Shown piece by piece: positions 1-9,745 of a DNA stretch of 64,000 nt. Position numbers and translations under genes: made by a program. Origin of the DNA: Staphylotrichum longicolle (lineage: Eukaryota > Ascomycota > Sordariomycetes > Sordariales > Chaetomiaceae). Positions within the stretch are counted from its first letter, which is position 1. The number at the start of each line of letters is the position of its first letter. The notes under the pieces were generated by a model, which saw only the letters and a list, made by a program, of their open reading frames with translations, searched no databases and was not told the DNA's origin. The DNA lies in contig JAHCVI010000006.1 of the NCBI GenBank assembly GCA_019096155.1, positions 1,426,001-1,490,000 on the forward strand, read 5' to 3'.

Positions 1-30
1 TTTTGTTGTTGTTGCTGTTGCTGCTGCTGG
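1..30 (-). repeat. CAG/CAA trinucleotide repeat coding poly-Gln
   Basis: On the minus strand the first 30 bases are a mixed CAG/CAA run, read in frame as glutamines near the C-terminus of the Zn2Cys6 regulator. It continues off the left edge, so its full length is unknown. Confidence 0.8.
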
Positions 31-2022
31 GAGGCGACGGCAAAGGAGGCCTGCGCGGCTTGGGCGCGGGCGTGGTCTCGGTGGGCGTCGCGCAGGTTGA
101 GGTAGCGCTCGACGTTGTAGGAGCGGGTGGCGAGTTGGGAGGCGTAAATGTTGGCCTTTTGGATCTCATATTGAAGGAGCCGGCGGCGGTTCGGGTGGGC
201 GCTGGTGGTGTGACGGAAGTCGGGGTTTGATGGTTGTTGGACGGACTTGTAAGATAGTGGGACGAAGTGGAGGTGAGCGCCGTTGTTGTCGTCGAACATG
301 TTGTTGGACGAAGGCGTGTGAAGCAGGTTGGTCAAAGGATGGGTGATGGTGTTGCCGGACCCGGTGTTCAAGTCGATGGTCAGCTCTCGCGGTAGGCCTT
401 CCATGACTTGCTTGACTGCCTGCAACGCCTCGTCCAGCATGGCTTTTTGGTCGTGAAATGCGAGGGTAGATATGCCATAAGAGAGCTCGACGCTAACGAG
501 GCCGTTCATGGTCATGTAGATTTTGATTCCTTGATTGAACCCGGTGAGGAGCGAGACAACGCCTTCGGGCTGGCCTAGGATCTGGTGAGGTAGGATGTAC
601 TGGTCGTCCACCTCAACGGGGAACTCCGGGTACGGCTCGCTCGGGGTCGCCGGAGGGAGAACGATGTCGCTCTGGTGGGTACCGAGCTGGTACATGGAGC
701 TGGAAACTGTCAGAAACATGATACGTCTGTGGCATGATGGAAACTTACCGTAGCCCCACGAACATGCACCAGAAGATGCGCTTGCCCAGCTGGTCCTCGA
801 CGTGGTTGAAGGACGGTCCGCGGTAGGTAACACCAAACATGGAGGAGCCCATGTCCCTGGGTTTGTGGTAGCCCAGCTCGCGGATGAAGGCCATGGACTC
901 GGCCATGAACCGGCGGCACCCTTTCCACTGCATGGTGTATGCTGCGGCAACCGCCAAGAAGTAGCTCGTGGCGGCGTCATACACGGTGACATCCTCTCTG
1001 CTATAAAAGCAAGCGCCTCGCGCCTCAAGAGCGACGGTCCGACACCGGTCGATGAGTGTGATGGCCTTTGGATACATATGCATGCCGTGCTGTTGGGCCT
1101 TGAGGTGCAGCCGCGCGGTTCTCGGAAACGAGGCGACCAGGCAGCCAATCATGCTGGCGAGAAGTGCCAGGAACGTCCGGTTCGTGCGGTCTTCCCTTGC
1201 TGTGAAGGACATTCTGAAGGTCGGTTCGTGGGGGAACGGCGCGAGCGGGTGGATGTAGGTGAAGAAGTCGTCGATCAGCAGGGTCAAAACCGGCCATGGC
1301 GCAATCGACTCGGCGTCAAGAATCTGCTGAGCGTCCTGGCCGCCCGAGATGGAAATGAGAGTCTCGGCAGCATTGTGAGGTCCCGGGCTGATGTTTGGCT
1401 CGAGGCGCTGCTGCTTGGCCGCCTTTGCAGCCTCGGCGTGCTTGTTTGGCGGGCCGCGGCGCTTCATTGAGCGGTTGAAGGTGCAGTCGACGTCGAGCTC
1501 GCGGCATGGTCGGCATGGCTGTGTCTCATCGCACTGCAGACAATGGGTCAGTCAATAAGCTGGGCCAAAGAGAGGAAGAAGAAGCACTTCAACGGGGAAC
1601 AGGCGCACCTTGACTTTGCGCTGGCTGCACATGTCACACGCGCGGCGAAGTCGGGTGGCCTTTGGGTTCGGCGTGGCACCGTCGGAGGAGGCCCCGACAG
1701 GGAGAAACGAGGTATCGACAAGCGCATGCTGCGGCGTCACCGGACTCATTGACTGACCCGGTGTCGGGGCTGCGACGGCAGCCTGGAGGGCCTGGAGGCC
1801 ATGGTGGGCAGCGGCGACTGCAGCAGCGGCGGCAGCAGCAGCAGCAGCCTCGGCGGTGTACTGCGGGTGTGTTTGTGGATGGGTTGGCGGGTGTGCTTGG
1901 GCATGGGATTGATGGCTGTCAGCGTCAGCACCCTGCTGGGCGGCGTGGGCAGCGTGGGCGGCGTCGCTGGTGGCTGCTGTGCCGTCGGGGGCCGATGGCG
2001 GTGGGGGAGGATAGCTCGACAT
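1..2022 (-). CDS. Zn2Cys6 fungal transcription factor (3' end cut by window edge)
   Basis: Predicted nuclear DNA-binding regulator. Exons are 2022-1609, 1533-749 and 699 to beyond base 1; introns 1534-1608 and 700-748 have GT-AG ends. The N-terminal ~130 residues are low complexity (Pro, His, Gln and an Ala run). The binuclear cluster follows across intron 1, reading RRACDMCSQRKVKCDE and then the second Cys triplet in QPCRPCRELDVDC, with the basic linker KRRGPPNKHAEAAKAAKQ. The middle part matches the fungal-specific TF domain (residues from IAPWPVLTLLIDDFFTYIHP). The visible C-terminal end is a poly-Gln stretch encoded by CAG/CAA at bases 1-30. Start chosen at the only ATG before the Pro-rich leader. 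The true target genes are unknown; nothing links it to the distant metabolite cluster. Confidence 0.85.
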
Positions 2023-2497
2023 CTCGCGATGCCATTAAACGCGTCTGATTCGACGCGCGCTCATGTGCCCTCACGGCTTCACTCCGGATGATTCCCGGCC
2101 AACCTGGCGCTGGCGACTTTTCGGCGAAGATCCGGTAGAATCGCGGGTGTTTGCAAGAGAAAAGACGCTTGCGGGGCAGGGGTTAACCAGCCTGAACGCC
2201 ACGTGACAGTTAGCCTGCCTGCCAGCCTGCCTTGTCGCGCCTGCCAATCCTCTTCGTGCGAGATTGGCCCATTTTTTTGTTTCACTCTTCGCAGCCAAAC
2301 CCGGCTGAACCACTGCGGAGAAAGCCCAGTTTCTCAGTGCAGTGCCGACATTGCTCATCTCTGCCAACAATCACGCACCATACGGATTACTTCGTACCCT
2401 AATTCAAATTGCGCCACCTCTAAAGTATGCCTTAGATTTTGTGTCTAGGTCTAGACTTTTCAGCTCCCATGGCAACAAAATCACGCTGTCAACGTGT
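2023..2497. other. Intergenic, no gene seen
   Basis: 5' flank of the Zn2Cys6 regulator and 3' flank of the DUF3237-type gene. Only short unsupported reading frames are present. No RNA gene or repeat recognised. Confidence 0.5.
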
Positions 2498-3066
2498 TCA
2501 AGCCTTTGGGCTCTCCAACTGCCACGCGTCAATCAGCACATACCCGCTCCCCGACTTCAGGATCCCAACGGCGATAATGTTGTTCAGCCAGTAGTACTTG
2601 GCGCTGCCCGTCTCAAACACCAGTCGCAGGTGCAACCGCCCGTCGCTCTGCGCCGGCCCGCTGGTGCGGATGAAGATGTTGGCCCCGTCGTCCGTCTGCA
2701 GCTGATAGCGAGTGTCGGCCGAGAAGACGCCGTCCTTGTCCACCAGGCCCCAGTCCGCACCGAGGTTGAGGACCTTGCCTGCATTGGGGCCACCATCAGC
2801 GCCGTGTTCATCGGCCTCTTGAAGGGGTTGCGGGATGCCAAGTGCTCACCGTTCAGTTTCGGCCCGGAAAAGGTCCCGCCGGTAATTGGGATCACGTTGC
2901 GAGTACCGTGCGGGCCGCTGCCGACCTGGATGGGCGGCGCTAATGTGCAGTTGAGCGAGTAGAGGAACGACAGGCCCGGTGCCGCAGGCGGCTTCTTGTC
3001 TGCCTGTCCCTTGGCCGCAGCCGAGAACGCGAGCAACGAGGTGATGAGCGAATTGATGAGCAGCAT
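2498..3066 (-). CDS. Small secreted DUF3237-type protein
   Basis: Two exons (3066-2850 and 2778-2498) around a 71-nt GTGAGC...CAG intron give about 165 aa. The N-terminus MLLINSLITSLLAFSAAAKG looks like a cleavable signal peptide. The rest resembles the DUF3237 barrel family: a central ITGGTFSGPKLNGKV strand pair, then GADWGLVDKDGVFSADTRYQL, GANIFIRTSG and a C-terminal YYWLNNIIAVGIL segment. Function of the family is not established. The intron is needed, because the unspliced frame loses all similarity after residue ~85. It faces away from the MobA-like gene and no operon-like link is evident. Confidence 0.75.
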
Positions 3067-3761
3067 GGTGACAAGATGCGGCGTCTCTCAATATTCCTGC
3101 GTGCTTTGGCCTGCGATCCGAGTTCGGGTCTGTGGATGGCTGTTGCACGAAGGCCAAATCCTGAGAGCAGTGGCCCTTTATACACCTTTCAGATCCGTCT
3201 CTTCTGCAATACTACACAATGCTCTACCAGTTGCCGTGATCGAGTCCCGGTTCCTGGGAGCCATGCATGAATGCAACCGAAGACAAAGTCATTCGTCCGC
3301 TTGCTTCGTGCTGGGCGTATTTCCCGGTACAATGCGGGGAAGCTTCCCGTTGGTCAATCGCACGCCACTGTTTTTCCTGGCTGAATCTCCAATTAGAGAC
3401 GAATGGACAGCCGCGGCTGGTGTCTTCGCAAGAATCCCCCCAAACGGAAGCACAGTCGCCCTTTCCAGTCTGACTCTGCCGTCCCCATCTGGCTCTCGGC
3501 TACGGCGTGAACGTCGATTGATCAACAACGCTATTCTTTAGTTTGTACACGTGTGGACAACATTCACCTTTCCCATCATTACTCACCTTATTATTTTTGT
3601 TCCATTTCAGCGACAAGGCAGTTCATGATATGACGTCATTCTTCATGTGTTGGGATTTGAGTAAACTAAACGCCTTTGCGCTGCCGAGAATATTGCATCC
3701 AAAATCCTAACACCTCTTCAACATCGGGGCCACCTCACAAGTCACAACTGCCACCCCAACC
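3067..3761. other. Divergent promoter region
   Basis: Separates the minus-strand secreted-protein gene from the plus-strand MobA-like gene. No coding signal supported. The stretch 3540-3720 is clearly more AT-rich than its neighbours. Confidence 0.5.
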
Positions 3762-4578
3762 ATGACCTTCACCCCCCTCATCCTCGCTGGCGGCAAGTCC
3801 ACCCGCATGCGCGCCCCCAAACACCTCCTCCCCATGCCCGACCACCGCCCTCTCTACCAGCACCAAATCGACCTCCTCGCCCTCGCCTGCCCCGACGCGC
3901 CCACCATCTATATCTCCCTCGCCCAAGACTCTCCCCTCGACGACTACCTCCGCACCCTCCCCAACATCACCACCACCACCAACACCTTCACCACCAACCA
4001 ACCCTCCCCAACCGAATCCCAAACACAACACCCAAACCTGAACCCTACCCAAGAAACCACCACAACGAAAAGCAAATAATCATCATCCCCGACCTCGCCC
4101 CAACCCAACCCCCACCTCCGCCGGCCCCGCCGCAGGCCTCCTCGCCGCCCACCACGTCCTCCCCGACGCCACCTTCCTCGTCGCCGCGTGCGACCACCCC
4201 TTTCTAACCGTCCCCGTCCTGCAGCGCCTGTGTCGCTCCTACGCGCCGCCCGTGACGTGCTTCCGGAACGCGGACGGGTTCTGCGAGCCGCTCGTCGCCG
4301 TCTGGGCCCCCCCGGCGCTGGGCAGGTTGAGGGAGATGGTTGAGGACGAGGAGGGGAGTCGGGCGGGGGGGGTGGGGCCGAGTAGGGTGGTGAGGGAGGT
4401 CGGGGGAGAGTTGTGGATATTGATGATGGGGATGGTGGGTGGTCGTGGTGGTGGTGGTGTTGATGGGGGGGCGGATGTGCTGAGGGGGGTGAATACAAGG
4501 GAGGAGTGGGAGGGGGTGAGGCGGGTGTTGGAAACTCAAATTAAAAAGGGGACAGAGGAAGGTGAGGGGTTAGGTTAG
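3762..4578 (+). pseudogene. MobA-like molybdenum cofactor guanylyltransferase, frame broken
   Basis: The N-terminus LILAGGKSTRMRAPKHLLP is the nucleotide-binding signature of the MobA/NTP_transf_3 family, which adds GMP to molybdopterin. C-terminal family features follow in other frames: AAGLLAAHHVLPD with FLVAACDHPF (the metal-binding Asp loop), then ADGFCEPLVAVW and a final VNTREEWE. The coding signal moves through three frames: frame of 3762 to about 3.93-4.07 kb, a second frame at 4076-4105, and a third from about 4107 to the stop at 4576-4578. There is almost no GT dinucleotide between about 3.91 and 4.16 kb, so canonical introns cannot repair it. Either it is a decaying gene or the C-rich stretch holds consensus errors. 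It converges on the MoeA-like gene with overlapping 3' ends. Confidence 0.7.
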
Positions 4579-6005
4579 TTGAGGAGGGTCGGCGAGAGGG
4601 ATATGGCGCCGGTTGGGGAGAGGGGGTAGCATTCGACCATTTGCCCGCCGCCTGGCCGGGGGAGGGTGCCGCCGTGGTCGGGACGGAAATGGATCCAGCA
4701 GTTGGCCGCGATGAAGGGGCCGAGCTTGGCGGGGCTTTGGTCTGCGCTGGGCTCCACGACCAGGTGCCCTGTGACCGAGGTTGAGAGGACGCCGTGGCGG
4801 AAACAGTCGATGGTTTGGGTTTGTGTCGGGTGGCAGGTGTGTTTGGCTGTGTGGGTGTCGGGTTGTCGGACCAGCCGCGCAAGGAGAGGCCGTTCCACCG
4901 GCTGGCCTTGCAGTTCGCGGAGATACGGAACCGTCAAGGACCTGAAGCAGGCGGCGGCAGCTCCTGGGTTTCCGGGAAGCCCGAAGAATGCTGTCCTCCG
5001 TTGCGCGCCGGGTAGCATGGCAAACAGAACAGGGTGCCCTGGTCGTATGGCCAGGCCGTGGAAAACGATCTCTGCCCCCATCTTGTCGAGGACTCCTCTG
5101 ATGTGGTCAAATCTGCCTTTGGAGACCGCCCCACTCGTGATGAGTACGTCGTACGCCCCAGATTCTGCGGAGTTCTGGAGGTGATGTTGTATTGTTGCTG
5201 GGTCGTCTTGCAACACTCCCAGAAAGTCGACTTGCAACCGCATTTCCTTCGCTGCCGCCATCAAGTATGGGCCGTTGGCATCCCTTGTAGCGCCGTTACC
5301 ATTCAGCATCTCAGCTCCGGTCGACCATATCCCCACTCGAGGTTTCTGTAGTACAGGAACTGACTCGAGCCCAATGGACGCCAGGGGTAAGATATGTGAC
5401 GACCGGACAATCTCACCACGCTTGACGATCACATCCCCCTCGAGCATGTCACTTCCGGCAAACCTTCTGTTGGCGTTATGTCCCACCGGCTTCTTGACGA
5501 GAATGTGCTTCCCCGTCGGGCCTTCCACGAGCGTTGTGTCTTCAACTTTGACACAAGCGTCAAAATACTCGGGAAAGATAGCGCCGGTCATGATCTCAAC
5601 GCACAGGTTGGGGTCAATAGCTCTGCGCTTGTTGTCCACTTTGAGTTCCGTGAAGATCGCCCCAGGACTATCCCCCGCTGCTATTGTGCCCTGTACTTTG
5701 AGTAGTACTGGGGTTTGCTCAGAGGCAGAGGCTGTTTCATTCGAGCGGACGGCGTAGCCATCCATGGCCGAGGTGTCGTGTCTCCGGATTGATCTTGGGC
5801 AGGTGACATTTTCTGCTGCGATCCTGCCGACTGCGTCGAAAAGTGGCGGGTGATGTATCGATTCCGGGAGTGAACTTCGTTCTTGCTGAGCAATGTCTAG
5901 TACCTTGGCACGGCCAGCAGCATATGACAGTGCCATGGCGAAAGACGGTTCCGGTAGCTCGGTTTTAGAAGGTTTATGGCGGCTGTTGAACAGATGTTGA
6001 CACAA
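4575..6005 (-). CDS. MoeA-like molybdopterin molybdenumtransferase, stand-alone
   Basis: Intronless, up to 476 aa; Met24 (MALSYAAGRAKVLDIA) may be the real start. It shows MoeA order: N-terminal HDTSAMDGYAV (the conserved loop that binds the AMP-activated pterin), the beta-rich part with VEIMTGAIFPE, then the MogA-like MoCF domain with VGIWSTGAEM, VLITSGAVSKGRFDH and FHGLAIRPGHPVLFA, FFGLPGNPGAA, and a C-terminal barrel ending MVECYPLSPTGAISL. MoeA inserts molybdate into molybdopterin. In ascomycetes this activity is normally in CnxE, fused to a MogA domain; here no MogA half precedes it. Its 3' end overlaps the convergent MobA-like gene by a few bases, and the molybdoenzyme lies upstream on the same strand. 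Probably a dedicated second copy serving that enzyme. Confidence 0.88.
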   Translation of the reverse strand: MCQHLFNSRHKPSKTELPEPSFAMALSYAAGRAKVLDIAQQERSSLPESIHHPPLFDAVGRIAAENVTCPRSIRRHDTSAMDGYAVRSNETASASEQTPVLLKVQGTIAAGDSPGAIFTELKVDNKRRAIDPNLCVEIMTGAIFPEYFDACVKVEDTTLVEGPTGKHILVKKPVGHNANRRFAGSDMLEGDVIVKRGEIVRSSHILPLASIGLESVPVLQKPRVGIWSTGAEMLNGNGATRDANGPYLMAAAKEMRLQVDFLGVLQDDPATIQHHLQNSAESGAYDVLITSGAVSKGRFDHIRGVLDKMGAEIVFHGLAIRPGHPVLFAMLPGAQRRTAFFGLPGNPGAAAACFRSLTVPYLRELQGQPVERPLLARLVRQPDTHTAKHTCHPTQTQTIDCFRHGVLSTSVTGHLVVEPSADQSPAKLGPFIAANCWIHFRPDHGGTLPRPGGGQMVECYPLSPTGAISLSPTLLN

Positions 6006-6593
6006 TGGTTGCGCCCGTGAGGGTGAGACCAGGGGTGGCTTCGTTGTGAGGGTTTCCTCGCCTCTATCTCATTATGAAGCCCGAGATGTTGTTCGAGAGG
6101 CGCGCAATGGTATGTGGTGGAGACATGCAAGACTAACATGTACCAAGGTTTGGAACGGTGACATCCGGATTTGGATGCCGGATATTCCAACCGGCTGGGT
6201 TCCAAGTTACCGCAGGTTTTGTACGTAAAAGTGACGCAGCTCCTCGGAAATACCCGATTTTGGGGCAGACCAAGGAAAGCTTGTTTCGAACAACCTCTGA
6301 GCTGGGGAAGCAGCCAAAAGTTTAGCTGAGATGATTGAGGGCCGTAGTACGAACTATCACACAAAGGCTACCTAAGTAACCAGCGTAACGTGTAAGAAGC
6401 AGGCATGATAACTCGGTGTCAACACTGTCTCTGCACCTCCATCCTGCTCATATTTCATCAATCACGACCAAAAAAAAAAAAACGTAAACGTGACTTCGTA
6501 GCTGTAGCATAAGAAGACCAAACCCACCCGTAAACATTCCCCTTCTAGGTGGGCAGCCGAGCTCTTAAAACCATCTCTGAATACCCCATTCCC
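6006..6593. other. Intergenic between MoeA-like and molybdoenzyme genes
   Basis: Serves as 5' flank of the MoeA-like gene and 3' flank of the oxidoreductase, both on the minus strand. It holds a 13-base A run near 6470. No gene supported. Confidence 0.5.
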
Positions 6594-9500
6594 CTACTCC
6601 TGCTTCTCCACCGGCACCAACAGCGTTTGCGGACTCCTCACCTTCACCTGCTGCGCAACCCAGCTCTCCATCCGGCCCAAACACGTCTGCGCCGTCGCCA
6701 CGGCCTCCACAAACCCCTCGTCCCACAGCGCCTGCGCGGCCGGCAGCAGCGCCGTGACGCTGCCCCGGATATGCGCCAGGTACACGGCCAAGCCCTGCAG
6801 CGTCTCGAGCACCTCGTAGGCGCTGCGGCGGCAGTCCTCGGGCGGGAACAGCGCCTCGCGCAGGATGTGCGCGCGGTGCCGCCCGCGCTGCTTGTTCTCG
6901 CCGTACTTGTCGACGTACGGCTTCAGCGCCGCGTTCATCTCCTCGGCGATGCGGCGCAGCACGCGCAGGCCGGCCTCGACCTCGAGGTCGTGGATCAGCG
7001 AGGGGATGAGGGTCGTGTAGATGGAGAGGAGCTGGACGGTGGTTTCGTAGGTCTCGCCGAGCCAGAGCTCGAGTTGGCGCTCGAGGTTGGGGTGGGAGGA
7101 GGAGGCTGATGGCGTGGGTTTGGCGGAGGCTGCGTGCACGGCGGCGGTGTGCTGCTCCGGGACGTGTGGGGTGTTGGTGGTCGAGGGGGCGGGCTTCTCG
7201 ATGCGGATCGCGCCGGACTTGAACATGGGTTGCTTGGAGATGGGGTCCCAGCGGTCTGGGAGTTGGGTTAGTGTTTGGAGATCTTGGGTCTGCGGGAAAA
7301 GGGGGTTTGCTTACCGACGGTGAGCTCGTTCGCAGCTCGGGCTCTCCCGTCTTTGAAGTCAAAGTACCCAAAATGAAAAGGGATGAACACCTGCCCCTCG
7401 GCAATGTCACCCACTCTGCACTTCAACTCGATGGCACCCCGTTTTGACCGCACGATGACCATGTCACCATCAGACACTCCTGCCTTTTCGGCATCCTTCA
7501 CCGAGACTGTCACTTCGGGCTCCGGACAAGCCTTTTGCAATGCAGTGCGCCCCGTCTTGGTCCTCGTGTGGAACTGGTGGACCTTGCGCCCGGTCGATAG
7601 CCGAAGAGGAAACTCCTCGTTCGGTTCCTCCAGCGGCGGGGAGTAATGGCATGCCTTGAGGATGGCCCGTCCGGCAGGGTTCATCTTCTTGTACTCATCC
7701 TTACTGTAGGGTGCGCCCGTCTCTGGATCATGACCGAAGCTCTCGCAGAAATCGATGTCGGTCGGGAACACGCCATCACAGTACAGCCGCTCCGTCCCCT
7801 GCGGGTTCTGCTCGTTGCACGGCCACTGGATGCCCGAGCCGCCTGTTAACCTCTCGTAGCTGAGGCCGGTGTAATCGCAGGGTCGCCCAGCGGAAGCCTT
7901 TTTCCACGCCTCAAACACCTCCTCGGGGGTCTTCCAGGGAAGCAGGTCGTTGCCGTCCTTGTCCTTGAAGCCCATCCTTCTGGCATAATCGAGGAAGATG
8001 TCCAAGTCGGACTTGGCCTCGCCGGGAGGATCCACTGCCTTGTGCGAGAGGTGGACAGTCCGGTCGGCATTTGTGAAGCAGCCTGTCTTCTCCCCCCATT
8101 GAGCTGCGGGAAGGACCACGTCGGCGATGTCAGCCGTTTCCGTCATGTAGATGTCTTGGCACACGACAAAGAGGCCCGGCTGGGTCAAGAGTTTGCGGAT
8201 ACGCGGTAGGTCGGGTAAGCTGATGAGCGGGTTGGTGCCGCTTATCCAGAACATCTTGACGGAACCGCTCTCGATGTAGTTGAGCAGGTTCTGGATGTGA
8301 GTTGGGACGTTCCAGTGGGGCACTTGAATCGGATCGATGTTCCACAGTTTGGCCAGCTCTTGCATGTGCTTGGGATTTTGGTGGTTACGGAAGCCGGGGA
8401 ACTCGCCGTCACAACCCGCTTCTCGGTTGTTTTGGGCTGTAGGCTGGCCGTTCATCTGCAAGATTCCACAGCCGGGTTTGCCAATCATGCCCCGAAGCAG
8501 GTTGATGTTGTTGATCTGGCAGGCGCTCGCGGTTGCTTGGTTCGACTGGTAGACGCCCTGGAGAGCTGTCGAGAGCAGACTCTTTGTTGTCCCAATGAGC
8601 CTGGCTGCCTCTTCGAGCTGTTTGACGGGGACGCCCGTGATCTTCTCGACTGTCTCGGGGTCGTACTCCGCGACTACCTTCTCCAATTCGTCGCGGCCAA
8701 AGACGTGCTTGGCCACATATTCCTCATTGACCCATCCGTTTTTGAAGAGCAAGTGTTGTATGCCGTTCAACAAGGCGAGGTTCGTCCCGATGCGAGGGGC
8801 GAGGTGAAGGGTTGCTTTGCGCGCCGTCTCGGACAGTCTGGGGTCTACCACAATGAGCTTTGGTGGCAGCGGTCCCTCCAGGCGGTCGAGAATTCTAGAC
8901 CACAGAACAGTTTGTGTCGCTGCGGTGTTGTGCCCGACCATGAAGAGACATTCTGTGTAGTCCACGTCACCATATGATCCTGGCTGTCCGTCAGAGCCAA
9001 ACGACTCCCGCATCGATGCCGCTGCCGTCGCCGTGCACAGTCGGGTATTTCCGTCCCTGGATAGAAGTTAGCCCTACCTCGTTCAAGTGAAGCCTTCACT
9101 GTTTGTTCCTCCTTACATGTGCAGGGTGTGGAGGCCCGCCTTCCCAACGAGAGCCAGGGCATAATACTCCTCAAGGAACAGCTGCCCGCTGGTGTAGAAC
9201 GCGATGCTGTGGTTTGTGAGATGCTCCTGAAACTCCTTGGTCTTGGCGACGATGAGGTCCATTGCTTCATCCCATGATGCCCGCTCAAGACGACCATTTT
9301 TCCGGATCATGGGATGGGTGAGCCGGTCCTTACTGTTGATGGCCTTCCAGCTGTGCGTGCAATGTCAGCGAGTTCAGTTCGTTAAATAAGTAGCATAGGA
9401 AACAGATGGCCTTACCCATTCAAGCCTTTTGGTCCCAGCCGTCCCTTGTTCACGCGATCTGTGGCTCTTCCTCGGACTCCCACAACCTTGCCGTTCTTGA

Positions 9501-9745
9501 CTCCAATGTCCAGTCCACAGCCGTTGCTTGTAGCTGTTAGCAAGCGGCCGATGGACCGACACACATGCACTCATTTACCTGCAAAGAACACAGGCGCTCT
9601 GAACCCATGTTTCGGGTTCTTCGTCGCACGCCATGTCCACCCGAGTGGGCCATTGGTCCTTGTAGGGGGTGCGGGGGCCCCAGATGTCCTCGATGGCATC
9701 TCGGGTGCGGATCCCAGGCGCAGCAAAACAATCCGTCTCTGCCAT
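6594..9745 (-). CDS. Prokaryote-type molybdopterin oxidoreductase (DMSO reductase superfamily, NasA/NarB-like)
   Basis: Five exons: 9745-9579, 9526-9416, 9350-9117, 9056-7315 and 7255-6594, together in frame and about 971 aa. The N-terminal iron-sulfur segment has CVLCSNGC (C-x2-C-x3-C), but the position of the fourth ligand reads GRLGPKG, a Gly instead of Cys. Next come RKNGRLERASWDEAMDLI, the putative Mo-ligand segment DGNTRLCTATAAA, the GTNPLISLPD and TETADIADVVLPAAQWGEKTG pterin-binding parts, and the C-terminal molydop-binding barrel (PLRLSTGRKVHQFHTRTKTGR to VFIPFHFGYFD). About 210 further residues after PMFKSG look all-helical. Closest named families are bacterial assimilatory nitrate reductases; the real substrate is unknown and no reductase domain is attached. 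Start taken at the ATG of MAETDCFAAPGI; the frame has no other ATG upstream before a possible TTGCAG acceptor. Cytosolic, no export signal seen. Confidence 0.85.

Noticed and set aside
802..1470. Plus-strand 222-aa open frame
   Set aside because: It lies antisense to the Zn2Cys6 regulator exon and has no recognisable motif; it is a GC-rich shadow frame.
6565..7410. Minus-strand 281-aa frame overlapping the molybdoenzyme 3' end
   Set aside because: Pro/Arg-rich out-of-frame reading of the last exon; the spliced oxidoreductase explains the region.
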